DNA of 61,641 bases. Origin: Syntrophaceae bacterium UBA6112. Lineage in GTDB: Bacteria; Desulfobacterota; Syntrophia; Syntrophales; UBA5619. Under the pieces are notes generated by a model. The model did not search any database. It was not told where the DNA came from and saw nothing but the letters and a program-made list of their open reading frames with translations. The stretch covers positions 1-61,641 of the forward strand of contig DIWG01000005.1 of NCBI GenBank assembly GCA_002423465.1, given 5' to 3'. A program made the translations under genes and the position numbers. Positions 16,040-23,568 of this stretch are shown here, in pieces (the stretch's first letter is position 1; each line of letters opens with the position of its first letter).

Positions 16040-17569
16040 ATGATATTTCGTAACCTTTGGAAATACAACGTTCTTCTGATGGGGGTGTTTCTGGCGGCAC
16101 TGGTGCTCGTGCTCTATTGGCCGGTGTTCGGTTACGATTTCATCGCCTTGGACGACAACCTCTATGTCGTCGAAAATCCCAACCTCCAAAAGGGAATCAC
16201 CAAGGAGGGCCTTGGCTGGGCGACGACCACCTTCCATACCACGAACTGGCATCCGTTGACGTGGCTTTCCTACCTGGCGGATTATGAACTGTTTGGGTTG
16301 AATCCCGCCGGATATCACCTAAGCAACCTGATTCTGCATCTGCTCAACACCCTGTTGCTGTTCATTCTTATGCGGCGGATGACCGGAGAGATCTGGAAAG
16401 GCGCCGCAGTGGCTACCCTGTTTGCAGTTCACCCGCTGAATATCGAATCGGTTGTCTGGATCGCGGAGCGGAAGAATCTTCTCAGCACACTCTTTTGGAT
16501 CCTGACCCTCCTGGCCTATGTTCGCTATGTGGAGAAGCCGGGATGGAAACGTTACTCCTGGATATTGGTCTGCTTCATTCTTGGACTGATGGCAAAACCG
16601 ATGCTGGTGACGCTGCCTTTCGTTCTGCTGCTCCTCGATTACTGGCCGCTTCAGCGCCTTTCCTGGACCGATCGGGATCGGTCGGGGGCCATTCAAGACC
16701 CCAGAGAACGGCGAAAACTTCTGATTCACCTGCTGATTGAAAAAACACCGCTGATCCTCTTTTCGTTCCTCTCCGCATGGATCACCTTTCATGCAGCCCG
16801 GAGCGGCGGCGCTGTCAAGGCCATCGCCGTTTTCCCGCTGACCGGCCGAATTGAAAATGCTATCATTAGTTATGCGATGTATCTGTACAAGATGGCTTGG
16901 CCGATGGATCTGGCCATTTTCTATCCCTATCCGGTCGGCCGTCCTCTCTGGCAGGCTGGGCTGTCTATTCTGTTTCTGACCGCCGTGACTGCCTTTGTCT
17001 GCATAAAAGGTAGGACGCACCGTTACCTGATCACCGGTTGGTTCTGGTATGGGATTACGCTGCTTCCGGTTATCGGACTTGTCCAGGTGGGATTTCAGTC
17101 GATGGCGAACCGGTATGCCTATCTATCGGTGCTCGGGATTTTCGTCATCGTCGTCTGGGGGGTGCCGGATCTCCTGAAAGGATTTTTCCGGTTGCTGTAT
17201 CTTCCGGCAATCTCGGTTGCAGTGATTCTCGCCTTTACCTTCTGCACGAAAGCGGCCCTGCCGGACTGGAAAAACAGCGAAGCGGCGTTTCAACAGGCGC
17301 TGAGGGTGACAAAGAACAACCATATCGCCGAGCTCGGCATGGGGAACGTCTGGTTTAACCGCGGGAATCTCTCCAAAGCCCAGGATTATTACCGGATGTC
17401 ATTGCGGATCAAGCCGGACTTCGAGGAGGCATATAACAATCTGGGTCTTGTATACGCCGGTCAGGGGAAACCGCGGGAGGCGGAGACGGCTTTCCGACAG
17501 GCCATGACTTTGAATCCGGACTTCGAGGCGGCGAGAATCAATCTGGCGAGGTTACTGCGGGACCGGTGA
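16040..17569 (+). CDS. TMTC-like GT-C membrane glycosyltransferase with C-terminal TPRs
   Basis: A 509-aa membrane protein with about ten hydrophobic segments and then TPR repeats from about residue 435 to the end (ELGMGNVWFNRGNLSKAQDYY, EEAYNNLGLVYAGQGKPREA). The first extracytoplasmic loop has an acidic pair Asp38-Asp39 in ALDDNLYVVENPNL, as in polyprenyl-phosphate-sugar-dependent GT-C enzymes, and the stretches WHPLTWLSYLADYELFGLN and YHLSNLILHLLN are typical of TMTC-like proteins, which in eukaryotes are protein O-mannosyltransferases. It sits right after two Thr-rich pilins, so a pilin O-glycosyltransferase is a reasonable inference. No lipid-carrier or acceptor specificity can be read. 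Confidence 0.78.
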   Translation: MIFRNLWKYNVLLMGVFLAALVLVLYWPVFGYDFIALDDNLYVVENPNLQKGITKEGLGWATTTFHTTNWHPLTWLSYLADYELFGLNPAGYHLSNLILHLLNTLLLFILMRRMTGEIWKGAAVATLFAVHPLNIESVVWIAERKNLLSTLFWILTLLAYVRYVEKPGWKRYSWILVCFILGLMAKPMLVTLPFVLLLLDYWPLQRLSWTDRDRSGAIQDPRERRKLLIHLLIEKTPLILFSFLSAWITFHAARSGGAVKAIAVFPLTGRIENAIISYAMYLYKMAWPMDLAIFYPYPVGRPLWQAGLSILFLTAVTAFVCIKGRTHRYLITGWFWYGITLLPVIGLVQVGFQSMANRYAYLSVLGIFVIVVWGVPDLLKGFFRLLYLPAISVAVILAFTFCTKAALPDWKNSEAAFQQALRVTKNNHIAELGMGNVWFNRGNLSKAQDYYRMSLRIKPDFEEAYNNLGLVYAGQGKPREAETAFRQAMTLNPDFEAARINLARLLRDR

Positions 17570-17613
17570 CAGGTTGCGAAAACGGTCGAGCATTTCCGCG
17601 CATCGTGGAGGGC

Positions 17614-17668
17614 GATCCAGGGGACGACCTCTATCCCTGCGTTATCTGATCGCGGATCCAGAGCAGCG
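17614..17668 (+). pseudogene. Fragment of a family 2 glycosyltransferase
   Basis: The reading frame GDDLYPCVI-stop-SRI matches GNDLYPCVLGSRI of the intact glycosyltransferase near 21220-21256, and the DNA is similar over about 50 bp. An in-frame TGA breaks it and nothing more of the gene is visible. It lies just after the TMTC-like gene, so a related glycosyltransferase may once have followed directly. Confidence 0.5.
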
Positions 17669-17731
17669 ATTCAAAATGATGACTTATTTTCTTGCAATCA
17701 TAAATAGTTGTGGTATTTATAACTCATGTTT

Positions 17732-17756
17732 ATTTGACGTAAATACTTGGTCAAAT
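17732..17756. promoter_or_regulatory. Inverted repeat upstream of MazE-like gene
   Basis: ATTTGAC and GTCAAAT form a perfect 7-bp inverted repeat with an 11-base spacer, ending 19 bp before the antitoxin start codon, a usual place for the autoregulatory operator of a toxin-antitoxin operon. Confidence 0.4.
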
Positions 17757-17775
17757 GACAACAGGGGAGGGGAAT

Positions 17776-18027
17776 ATGCTTACAGCGATTCAAGGTGTCT
17801 ATCGTAGAGGTAAAGTTCATTTGACCGAGCTGCCGCGGAACATCACTGATGAAACACCGGTTGTCGTTACTTTTCTCAAGGCCAGTCGCATAGACTTGCA
17901 GGCACGCGGCATTAGCGTCACGCAAGCCGCCGATTTGCGTGCGCGTTTGGCAACTTTTGCCGAAGACTGGAATACTCCGGAAATGGATATCTATGACAAC
18001 TATGACGCAGCCAAAGGAAATTTATAA
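17776..18027 (+). CDS. Antitoxin of a MazEF/PemIK-like pair
   Basis: An 83-aa protein (MLTAIQGVYRRGKVHLTELP...) with an N-terminal beta-rich segment of the AF2212/DUF104-like antitoxin type and an acidic C-terminal tail (EDWNTPEMDIYDNYD) suited to toxin binding. The start at 17776 follows GGGGAGGGGAAT. It overlaps the MazF-like gene, which begins inside its 3' end. It would inhibit the neighbouring endoribonuclease and bind the operator upstream. The family assignment is moderate; the partnership is well supported by the overlap. Confidence 0.72.
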   Translation: MLTAIQGVYRRGKVHLTELPRNITDETPVVVTFLKASRIDLQARGISVTQAADLRARLATFAEDWNTPEMDIYDNYDAAKGNL

Positions 18028-18241
18028 GCGTGGCGATATCGTCTTGATGCTCTTTCCCCATTCCGATTTGCGGACAGCCAAAACTCGTCCGGCATTGGTT
18101 GTTCAAGCAGATAACCTTCAAACCGGCCTGCCGCAAATAATCGTGGCCATGATAACCAGCCGGATGCTTCGCTCTCAGCACCAGAGTCGTGTTATTGTCC
18201 AGCTTCCTACACTCGAAGGACAGCAATCGGGCTTGCTATAG
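17993..18241 (+). CDS. MazF/PemK-family toxin, C-terminally truncated
   Basis: The N-terminal part (IYKRGDIVLMLFPHSDLRTAKTRPALVVQ) is a typical PemK/MazF SH3-like barrel, and VAMITSRM is the next conserved block. The protein stops after LEGQQSGLL at about 82 aa, whereas complete members run to about 110 aa with a conserved DSV/PSV segment and terminal helix. About 30 residues are therefore missing and the toxin is probably inactive. The next gene begins 10 bp later. Start at 17993 or the ATG at 18002. Confidence 0.75.
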   Translation: MTTMTQPKEIYKRGDIVLMLFPHSDLRTAKTRPALVVQADNLQTGLPQIIVAMITSRMLRSQHQSRVIVQLPTLEGQQSGLL

Positions 18242-18250
18242 GAGAACGCT

Positions 18251-18724
18251 ATGAAGCCAAAGGTTTACATAGAGACGTCCATTCCAAGTTATCTGACCGC
18301 ACGCCTCAGCAACGACCTACGAGTTGCAGCAAACCAAAACACCACCATTGAGTGGTGGGAAACTCGCCGGCAAGGTTTTGAGCTTTTCATTTCGGAATTT
18401 GTTGCTGCTGAGGCAATCCTTGGCAATTCCGAGGCTGGACGAAAACGTTTGGAAACCATCGCAGATTTGCCAAAACTTTCCGTTACCGAAGCAGTAAGAA
18501 CACTTGCCAAGGCACTGATTTCAGAGGGACCAATTCCGCCAAAAGCCGAAATTGATGCGTACCACATAGCTGTTGCAACGGTAAACGGTGTTGAGTATTT
18601 ACTGACATGGAACTGCGCACACATCGCAAACGCAATAATGAGGCCAAAAATAGAAGAAGTCTGTCGTCAGCAAGGCTTTGAGCCGCCTATAATCTGTACA
18701 CCTCAAGAATTGATGGAGGGCTAA
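18251..18724 (+). CDS. PIN-domain protein, probable toxin
   Basis: A 157-aa PIN-domain protein. Acidic residues in the expected places are Asp/Glu of VYIETSIPSYLTAR near the N-terminus, Glu in FVAAEAILGN, and Asp in PPKAEIDAYHIAVA, followed by the LLTWNCAHIANA segment common to this subgroup. It is followed after 3 bp by a 58-aa gene that is the likely antitoxin, so the order is toxin first. PIN toxins cleave RNA. The ribosome binding site AGGAGAACG lies before the ATG. Confidence 0.82.
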   Translation: MKPKVYIETSIPSYLTARLSNDLRVAANQNTTIEWWETRRQGFELFISEFVAAEAILGNSEAGRKRLETIADLPKLSVTEAVRTLAKALISEGPIPPKAEIDAYHIAVATVNGVEYLLTWNCAHIANAIMRPKIEEVCRQQGFEPPIICTPQELMEG

Positions 18725-18727
18725 GTC

Positions 18728-18904
18728 ATGTGGAAAGACCCCGTTGTAGAAGAGACACGGAAACTCCGTGAGCAGTACGCGAGCAAGTTCAATCACGACA
18801 TTGATGCTATCTATGAGGATATTCAGCGACTTCAAGCCCAATCGGTTAAAAAACCGGTGTCACTTCCTGCGCGCAAACCATCCAAAGCAACGAATGTTGC
18901 TTGA
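18728..18904 (+). CDS. Small partner (antitoxin) of the PIN-domain protein
   Basis: A 58-aa protein, MWKDPVVEETRKLREQYASK..., rich in charged residues and predicted helical, ending in the basic tail KKPVSLPARKPSKATNVA. Small proteins with this start are commonly found directly after PIN-domain genes of the subgroup at 18251-18724 and are thought to be their antitoxins; this is from memory of gene neighbourhoods, not a search. It starts 3 bp after the PIN gene stop. No DNA-binding domain is evident. Confidence 0.65.
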   Translation: MWKDPVVEETRKLREQYASKFNHDIDAIYEDIQRLQAQSVKKPVSLPARKPSKATNVA

Positions 18905-18979
18905 CAAGGCATGATTTTGACGACGAGAATGACGAAAATAATGCTGGGCTTGCCGGGTAATGCTGATCGGTGTGGGATT

Positions 18980-19096
18980 ACATTCTGCCGATTCAAGGCG
19001 TTCTGCCAACACACGTAACGCAAGAGCCTCAGCTTTCGTCATTGCTTCATCGGCAGTTGTTCCGTAGGCAAGGGCATGATCCACGCATAGATTTCG
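18980..19096 (-). pseudogene. Remnant of a HicB-like antitoxin
   Basis: On the minus strand the frame reads DHALAYGTTADEAMTKAEALALRVLAERLE, the core of HicB-type proteins (a glycine-rich turn, then an E-A-L-A-L-R-V-L-A helix). Neither the normal N-terminal beta strands nor a following hicA gene can be found, and downstream the frame continues into unrelated sequence. It appears to be a decayed fragment. Confidence 0.5.
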
Positions 19097-19121
19097 AGAG
19101 GAATATTGTCGATAGTCGCAT

Positions 19122-19148
19122 AGTATGTCGAATATTTGTCGACATACT
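19122..19148. promoter_or_regulatory. Operator palindrome upstream of abiEi
   Basis: Perfect inverted repeat AGTATGTCGA and TCGACATACT with a 7-base spacer, 48 bp upstream of the chosen abiEi start. A related half-site (AATATTGTCGATA) lies just before it at 19102-19114. AbiEi proteins are known to bind inverted repeats upstream of their operon, so this is the likely autoregulatory site. Confidence 0.6.
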
Positions 19149-19196
19149 GTGCCGAATTATGCTATGTCTGTCTTGCAATCCATAATGGTGGGGAAA

Positions 19197-19853
19197 ATGG
19201 TAGAGGAACTACGACGAAGGATCTCCGGCGAGGAGTTCGATTATCAGGCTCTGTTGGACGGTCTTCGGGAATATAGCCGCCCCCGTGACAAGATCACGAA
19301 TCTCCTCAGGCAGGGGGAAATTATTCGTGTCAAGAAGGGAATTTATGTTTTTGGAGAGAGATACCGACGGCGCCTCTTCTCCAGAGAACTCCTCGCCAAT
19401 ATGATCTATGGGCCCTCGTATGTGTCTCTCGAAACCGCCTTGCATTATTATTGCTTGGTTCCGGAGGGGGTGGAAGCGATGACATCGGTCACCGGCGCCC
19501 GGGGCAGACGTTTTTTTACCCCAGTCGGCCTTTTCATTTACCGCGGTGTTCCCATGAACGCCTACAGCATCGGAATCGATCAGGTGGAGCTCGAAAGCGG
19601 CCGTTCTTTCCTGATCGCGACTCCGGAAAAGGCCTTGGCGGATAAGATCCAGGCTGACCGGGGAACGGCGATTCGCACTCAGGCGGAAATGAGGACTTAT
19701 CTGTTGGACAGCCTGCGGATCGATCCCGAGGGACTGGGAAAGTTGAATGCCGAGATGATCTCTCTGATTGCCGATCAATACCGGTCTCGGAAGCTCAGGT
19801 TGTTGAGCGGTATGGTCCATAGACTGGGCGGAAAGGACAACGGCCATGAATGA
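19197..19853 (+). CDS. abiEi: AbiEi antitoxin / transcriptional regulator
   Basis: Antitoxin of the type IV AbiE abortive-infection system. The 218-aa protein has an N-terminal winged helix (YQALLDGLREYSRPRDKITN, LLRQGEIIRVKKGIYVFG) and the conserved AbiEi_4 core (YGPSYVSLETALHYY, TPEKALADKI). The start at 19197 is preferred as GGTGGGG precedes it and the palindrome lies upstream; starts at 19164 or 19125 are in frame but the last falls inside the operator. It overlaps abiEii by 8 bp. It acts by repressing the operon and counteracting the nucleotidyltransferase. Confidence 0.86.
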   Translation: MVEELRRRISGEEFDYQALLDGLREYSRPRDKITNLLRQGEIIRVKKGIYVFGERYRRRLFSRELLANMIYGPSYVSLETALHYYCLVPEGVEAMTSVTGARGRRFFTPVGLFIYRGVPMNAYSIGIDQVELESGRSFLIATPEKALADKIQADRGTAIRTQAEMRTYLLDSLRIDPEGLGKLNAEMISLIADQYRSRKLRLLSGMVHRLGGKDNGHE

Positions 19854-20712
19854 AGCAATTGCCCGCATGCTGCACCGTTATCAATGCCAAAGCGTTTCCG
19901 ACCATGTGAGGGCCCTCCGGGAGATCATGCAGGAAATTGCCCTTCTCGGTCTCTGGCGAAGCAAGTTCTTCGAGAAGGCAACCTTTTACGGCGGTACCGC
20001 TCTTCGGATTCTCTACGGGATGGACCGTTTTTCAGAAGATCTCGATTTTTCACTGCTCAAGCCCTTGAAAGATTTTGACCTTTCCCGTTATAGCTGCGCT
20101 GTGGAACGGGAGTTACGGTCATTTGGGTTTGATCCGCGAATGACGACCAGAGAAAAGAAAGAAGAAAATCCCGTTGAGTCGGCGTTTCTAAAGGCCAATA
20201 CACTCAAGCACCTGCTCACAATCAAGACGGACGAAAAAATCGACTGGCCGATTCCCCGTGATCAAGTTCTGAAGATCAAGATCGATGTCGATACGGACCC
20301 GCCACCCGGCTTTTCAACTGAAAACAAGTTTGTTTTGCAGCCGATCCCATTTTCGGTCAGGACGTTTGTTCTTCCCGATCTTTTTGCGGGAAAAATGCAC
20401 GCCATCCTCTGCCGGCGGTGGAAAAGTCGGGTTAAGGGTCGCGACTGGTACGACCTTGTCTGGTATGCAGCGAACCATCCGCAACTTCACCTGAGCCATC
20501 TGGAACAGCGGATGATACAGAGTGGGCATCTAAAAAAAGGTGAACAAATAACCTCTGAGAAGTTCTTCGCGCTGACGACGGAAGCAATAGATAAACTGGA
20601 CGTGAACCAGGCAAGGAAGGAAGTGGAGCCTTTTGTAAAGAGCCCTGAATCTCTTGCGGTCTGGTCGAGAGATTTCTTTCGGGATATCGTCGGAAGGATT
20701 GTGGTGGTTTGA
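19846..20712 (+). CDS. abiEii: AbiEii nucleotidyltransferase toxin
   Basis: A 288-aa nucleotidyltransferase-like toxin. The catalytic motif GGTALRILYGMDRFSEDLDF spans residues 49-68, with the GGT turn and the acidic pair Asp65 and Asp67; the block KGRDWYDLVWYA later in the protein is the third conserved motif (KxRDxYDxxW). These are the hallmarks of AbiEii/COG2253 proteins, which transfer nucleotides to tRNA acceptor ends and inhibit growth during phage attack. All motifs are intact, so the AbiE system appears functional, unlike the damaged toxin genes next to it. Confidence 0.88.
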   Translation: MNEAIARMLHRYQCQSVSDHVRALREIMQEIALLGLWRSKFFEKATFYGGTALRILYGMDRFSEDLDFSLLKPLKDFDLSRYSCAVERELRSFGFDPRMTTREKKEENPVESAFLKANTLKHLLTIKTDEKIDWPIPRDQVLKIKIDVDTDPPPGFSTENKFVLQPIPFSVRTFVLPDLFAGKMHAILCRRWKSRVKGRDWYDLVWYAANHPQLHLSHLEQRMIQSGHLKKGEQITSEKFFALTTEAIDKLDVNQARKEVEPFVKSPESLAVWSRDFFRDIVGRIVVV

Positions 20713-20892
20713 GCAGATGGGGGACAGCTCCCGATTTCTCAATGAATGAGCCAACACCAGACGGGTTCATAGAGGATTAGTACGCCTTTATGGGGGAGAT
20801 GATCTGTATGAATGGGAGAATTTCATCTTTCTATCCTGGTTTCAGGTCACACCGAAATAGCGAGTGGGAAAATAAGTGTATGGGATCCCATC

Positions 20893-21645
20893 ATGTTCAA
20901 GAATAAAAAAATCATTGTTGTCATGCCGGCGTACAATGCGGCCAAGACGCTTCAGAAGACCTATGACGAGGTTATGGAGCAGGGGATCGTCGATCTGGTG
21001 ATTCTCGTCGATGACGCGAGTCGGGATGATACTTCGGCAATCGCCGCTGCTCTTCCCAATACCCGGGTGTTTGTCCATGAACGGAACAAAGGTTACGGCG
21101 GCAATCAAAAGACCTGTTACCGGATGGCGCTGGAGGCAGGGGCGGATATCGTGATCATGGTCCATCCCGATTATCAGTACACGCCCAAACTGATTCCGGC
21201 GATGGCCAGCATGATCGGGAACGACCTCTACCCCTGCGTTCTCGGATCGCGGATCCTGGGAGGATGGGCGCTCAAGGGCGGCATGCCGGTTTGGAAATAC
21301 ATCGCCAACCGCTTTCTCACGCTGGCCGAAAACATCCTCCTGGGCGCAAAGCTCTCCGAGTATCACACCGGATACCGCGCCTTCTCCCGGGAACTCCTGC
21401 AAAACCTTTCACTGGAAGGAAATTCGGACGACTACCTGTTCGACAACCAGATGCTGGCGCAGATCATCTGGCGGGGTTGCACAATCGCCGAGGTGAGCTG
21501 TCCGACGAAATACTTTACGGGGGCCTCTTCGATCAACCTCCGGCGGAGCATTCGCTATGGCTTCGGCTGTCTCTGGACAGCGTTCAATTTCCGTCTCGCC
21601 CGAATGGGAATCATCCATTCCAGGCTGTTTCCGGTGAAGTCGTGA
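20893..21645 (+). CDS. DPM1-like family 2 glycosyltransferase
   Basis: A 250-aa soluble GT2 enzyme with N-terminal MPAYNAAKTL, the acidic nucleotide-sugar motif LVDDASRDDT (Asp40-Asp41), HERNKGYGGNQKT and MVHPDYQY (residues 89-96), and ending without membrane helices, like dolichol-phosphate mannose synthase DPM1. It should load a sugar onto a polyprenyl phosphate. The start at 20893 gives the family N-terminus; upstream in-frame starts lack a ribosome binding site. It is coupled by a 4-bp GTGA overlap to a methyltransferase gene. It may supply the donor for the TMTC-like transferase at 16040, 3.3 kb upstream. Confidence 0.85.
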   Translation: MFKNKKIIVVMPAYNAAKTLQKTYDEVMEQGIVDLVILVDDASRDDTSAIAAALPNTRVFVHERNKGYGGNQKTCYRMALEAGADIVIMVHPDYQYTPKLIPAMASMIGNDLYPCVLGSRILGGWALKGGMPVWKYIANRFLTLAENILLGAKLSEYHTGYRAFSRELLQNLSLEGNSDDYLFDNQMLAQIIWRGCTIAEVSCPTKYFTGASSINLRRSIRYGFGCLWTAFNFRLARMGIIHSRLFPVKS

Positions 21646-22430
21646 CTCCGGCAAACGGCAACCGATTTGAAGATTTCTTTGCGGATGACGCCTACGTATT
21701 GCTGAAGAACCATCTTTACAACTATCTCCTGCGACGGCATGCCGTGCGGAAATGCTTGAAATCGGAGATCGGGGAGTTGATTCTGGAGATTGGAAGCGGC
21801 CTGTCGCCGATGACGGAGGCTTCAGCCGGGATTGTCTATTCAGAAATCTCATTCCCGGCGCTAAGGACACTGAAAAAGAAACATGGGCGCGGTTATTTTG
21901 TGGTGGCCGACGCAACGCATCTCCCTTTCAAGGCGGGCTCATTTTCGCAGGTGGTCTGTTCGGAGGTCCTGGAACACCTGCCGGAGGATCGGCCGGCGCT
22001 GCATGAGATCGCGTCGGCGATGAAGCCGGAAGGCACACTGATCCTGACTTTTCCTCACCGCCGCTTCTATTTTGCCGGTGACGATCGTTTCGTAAACCAT
22101 TTCCGTCGTTACGAACTAAGAGAGATGGAAGGGAATCTCAAGGAGGCAGGGCTGAAAACGGTGGAGATTCAAAAGGTTCTCGGGCCACTCGAGAAGATCA
22201 CCATGCTGTCGGTGATATCCCTCATCCCTTTTGGGGATCGCTTCCGCAAGAGGAAGCGGGAAGGGGATGGCCGGAGCAGGCAGCGGGCATCATTGTCGGA
22301 ATTTCTCGTTACCCTTTTCGGCTTATTGAATCATCTCTACTGCGTGCCGGTGTGGCTGGATGCCCGTCTCACGCCGAGATGCCTTTCCTCGGTCCTCCTC
22401 ATCCGCGCAGTTAGGGGGATCAGAATATAA
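21642..22430 (+). CDS. SAM-dependent methyltransferase
   Basis: A 262-aa class I methyltransferase. Motif I is LILEIGSGLSPMTEA (around residues 47-60), followed by VVADATHLPFKAGSFSQVVCSEVLEHLPED, the usual post-I and motif II blocks of the UbiE/type 11 group. A C-terminal hydrophobic segment (FLVTLFGLLNHLYCVPVWLD) may associate with the membrane. The GTG start overlaps the glycosyltransferase stop (GTGA), so the two enzymes probably act together, perhaps methylating the transferred sugar. The substrate is not known. Confidence 0.82.
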   Translation: MTPANGNRFEDFFADDAYVLLKNHLYNYLLRRHAVRKCLKSEIGELILEIGSGLSPMTEASAGIVYSEISFPALRTLKKKHGRGYFVVADATHLPFKAGSFSQVVCSEVLEHLPEDRPALHEIASAMKPEGTLILTFPHRRFYFAGDDRFVNHFRRYELREMEGNLKEAGLKTVEIQKVLGPLEKITMLSVISLIPFGDRFRKRKREGDGRSRQRASLSEFLVTLFGLLNHLYCVPVWLDARLTPRCLSSVLLIRAVRGIRI

Positions 22431-22763
22431 ACATTCAGGATTACATCATAATTTCACTGCCTCCCGCCGCAACAAAATATTTCTGATCATCCTCTTATTT
22501 TTCTTGACAGGGGAAAAATATTCAGATAGAAGTGGCACCGTGACCAACGGTCATATACTGACCAAAGTTCAGAATCTGATTAACGGTCACGCAGCAATCA
22601 AGAAAGAATCACAGGGATTGTGACCTGTTAGGTTTGGTCGTTTTGTATCCTGCCTTATCGTCTTGCGGATCGGTTGCCGGGGCTGTTGAATTGAAATCCG
22701 GTCGGATGGCATGTATGTTCGTGCATCGCTGGACGGTCTAAAAGTTCAGAAGGGGCTCAGGTC
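22431..22763. other. 333-bp gap upstream of the TetR gene
   Basis: No gene is seen. It contains TTGACA at 22504-22509 and a palindromic operator candidate (separate entry). A weak promoter for the TetR gene is likely here but the -10 element is unclear. Confidence 0.4.
22541..22589. promoter_or_regulatory. Candidate TetR-type operator cluster
   Basis: TGACC-AAC-GGTCA (22541-22553) is a palindrome; a second pair of half-sites, TGACC at 22559-22563 and AACGGTCA at 22582-22589, follows. The cluster lies about 175-220 bp before the TetR gene and would suit its dimer pairs. Confidence 0.45.
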
Positions 22764-23408
22764 TTGGGACTCGAAGAAAGAAGAAAAAGAGAGCGTGAGA
22801 ACCGGAAAAGCGCCATCCTGAAGGCGGCCCGGCGTCTTTTTTTCGAAAAGGGTTTCAAAACGGTCACGGTCGAGAGCATCGCCAGAAAAGCGGAATTGAG
22901 CAAGGGCTCCATCTATCTCTATTACAACAGCAAGGAGGAGATTTATACCCAGATCCTTCTGAATGATATCGACAAGTTTCACAACCACATTTCCAATATT
23001 CTTCAAACTCCCTCCAGCGCGTCAGAGGCGCTCACCCGGCTGGCAGACATCTATGTGGATTTTTTTCTGAATGATCGGGAATTGTTCAGAATTCTGATGA
23101 CCTTCATGCTCCATACCACCGACATGAATCTGCCCGAGGATCTCAACAATCACATCATCAAGACCACCAACAAAACCATCGACATTATCGAACAGGTATT
23201 CAAATACGGCATCGAACAGGGTGAATTTCCCGCGACGCTCAACCTCCGTCAGAATCGGAATGCCATCTGGGGAATGCTCAACGGAATTATTTCGCTCCAC
23301 CTTTTTACCGGTATCGAGTCAAAACGGGCGGAGATCATTCACTCCACCATCAAGGCAGGCCTGGACATCTATATCCGGGGGATCAAAACACCGCTCCCGG
23401 CACGGTGA
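22764..23408 (+). CDS. TetR/AcrR-family regulator, likely of beta-oxidation
   Basis: A 214-aa regulator with an N-terminal helix-turn-helix (FKTVTVESIARKAELSKGSI then YLYYNSKEEIY, residues about 32-60) and a helical ligand domain. The start is a TTG at 22764, with AAGGGG eight bases upstream. It lies just before the acyl-CoA dehydrogenase/fadN/fadA genes on the same strand, 160 bp away, so it probably represses them and responds to an acyl-CoA, as FadR/PsrA-type TetR proteins do. This role is inferred from position. Confidence 0.88.
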   Translation: MGLEERRKRERENRKSAILKAARRLFFEKGFKTVTVESIARKAELSKGSIYLYYNSKEEIYTQILLNDIDKFHNHISNILQTPSSASEALTRLADIYVDFFLNDRELFRILMTFMLHTTDMNLPEDLNNHIIKTTNKTIDIIEQVFKYGIEQGEFPATLNLRQNRNAIWGMLNGIISLHLFTGIESKRAEIIHSTIKAGLDIYIRGIKTPLPAR

Positions 23409-23568
23409 GTGCGGTTATTGAGACAGAAATCATATCGCAGTGAAGCAGCACACCGAGGAGTGACTTTTGATTCGGTCCGAAATGGATATTGATCAACGGC
23501 AATGGACAGAGCGGTCCTGCGATTTTCACGAATGCTTTTGGACAAAAAAAGGAAAGGGGGTTTAAGGT

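Noticed and set aside
15761..16318. A 185-codon minus-strand frame over the pilin terminator and the start of the TMTC-like gene
   Set aside because: It runs through the terminator hairpin and opposite a real N-terminus; product composition is not protein-like.
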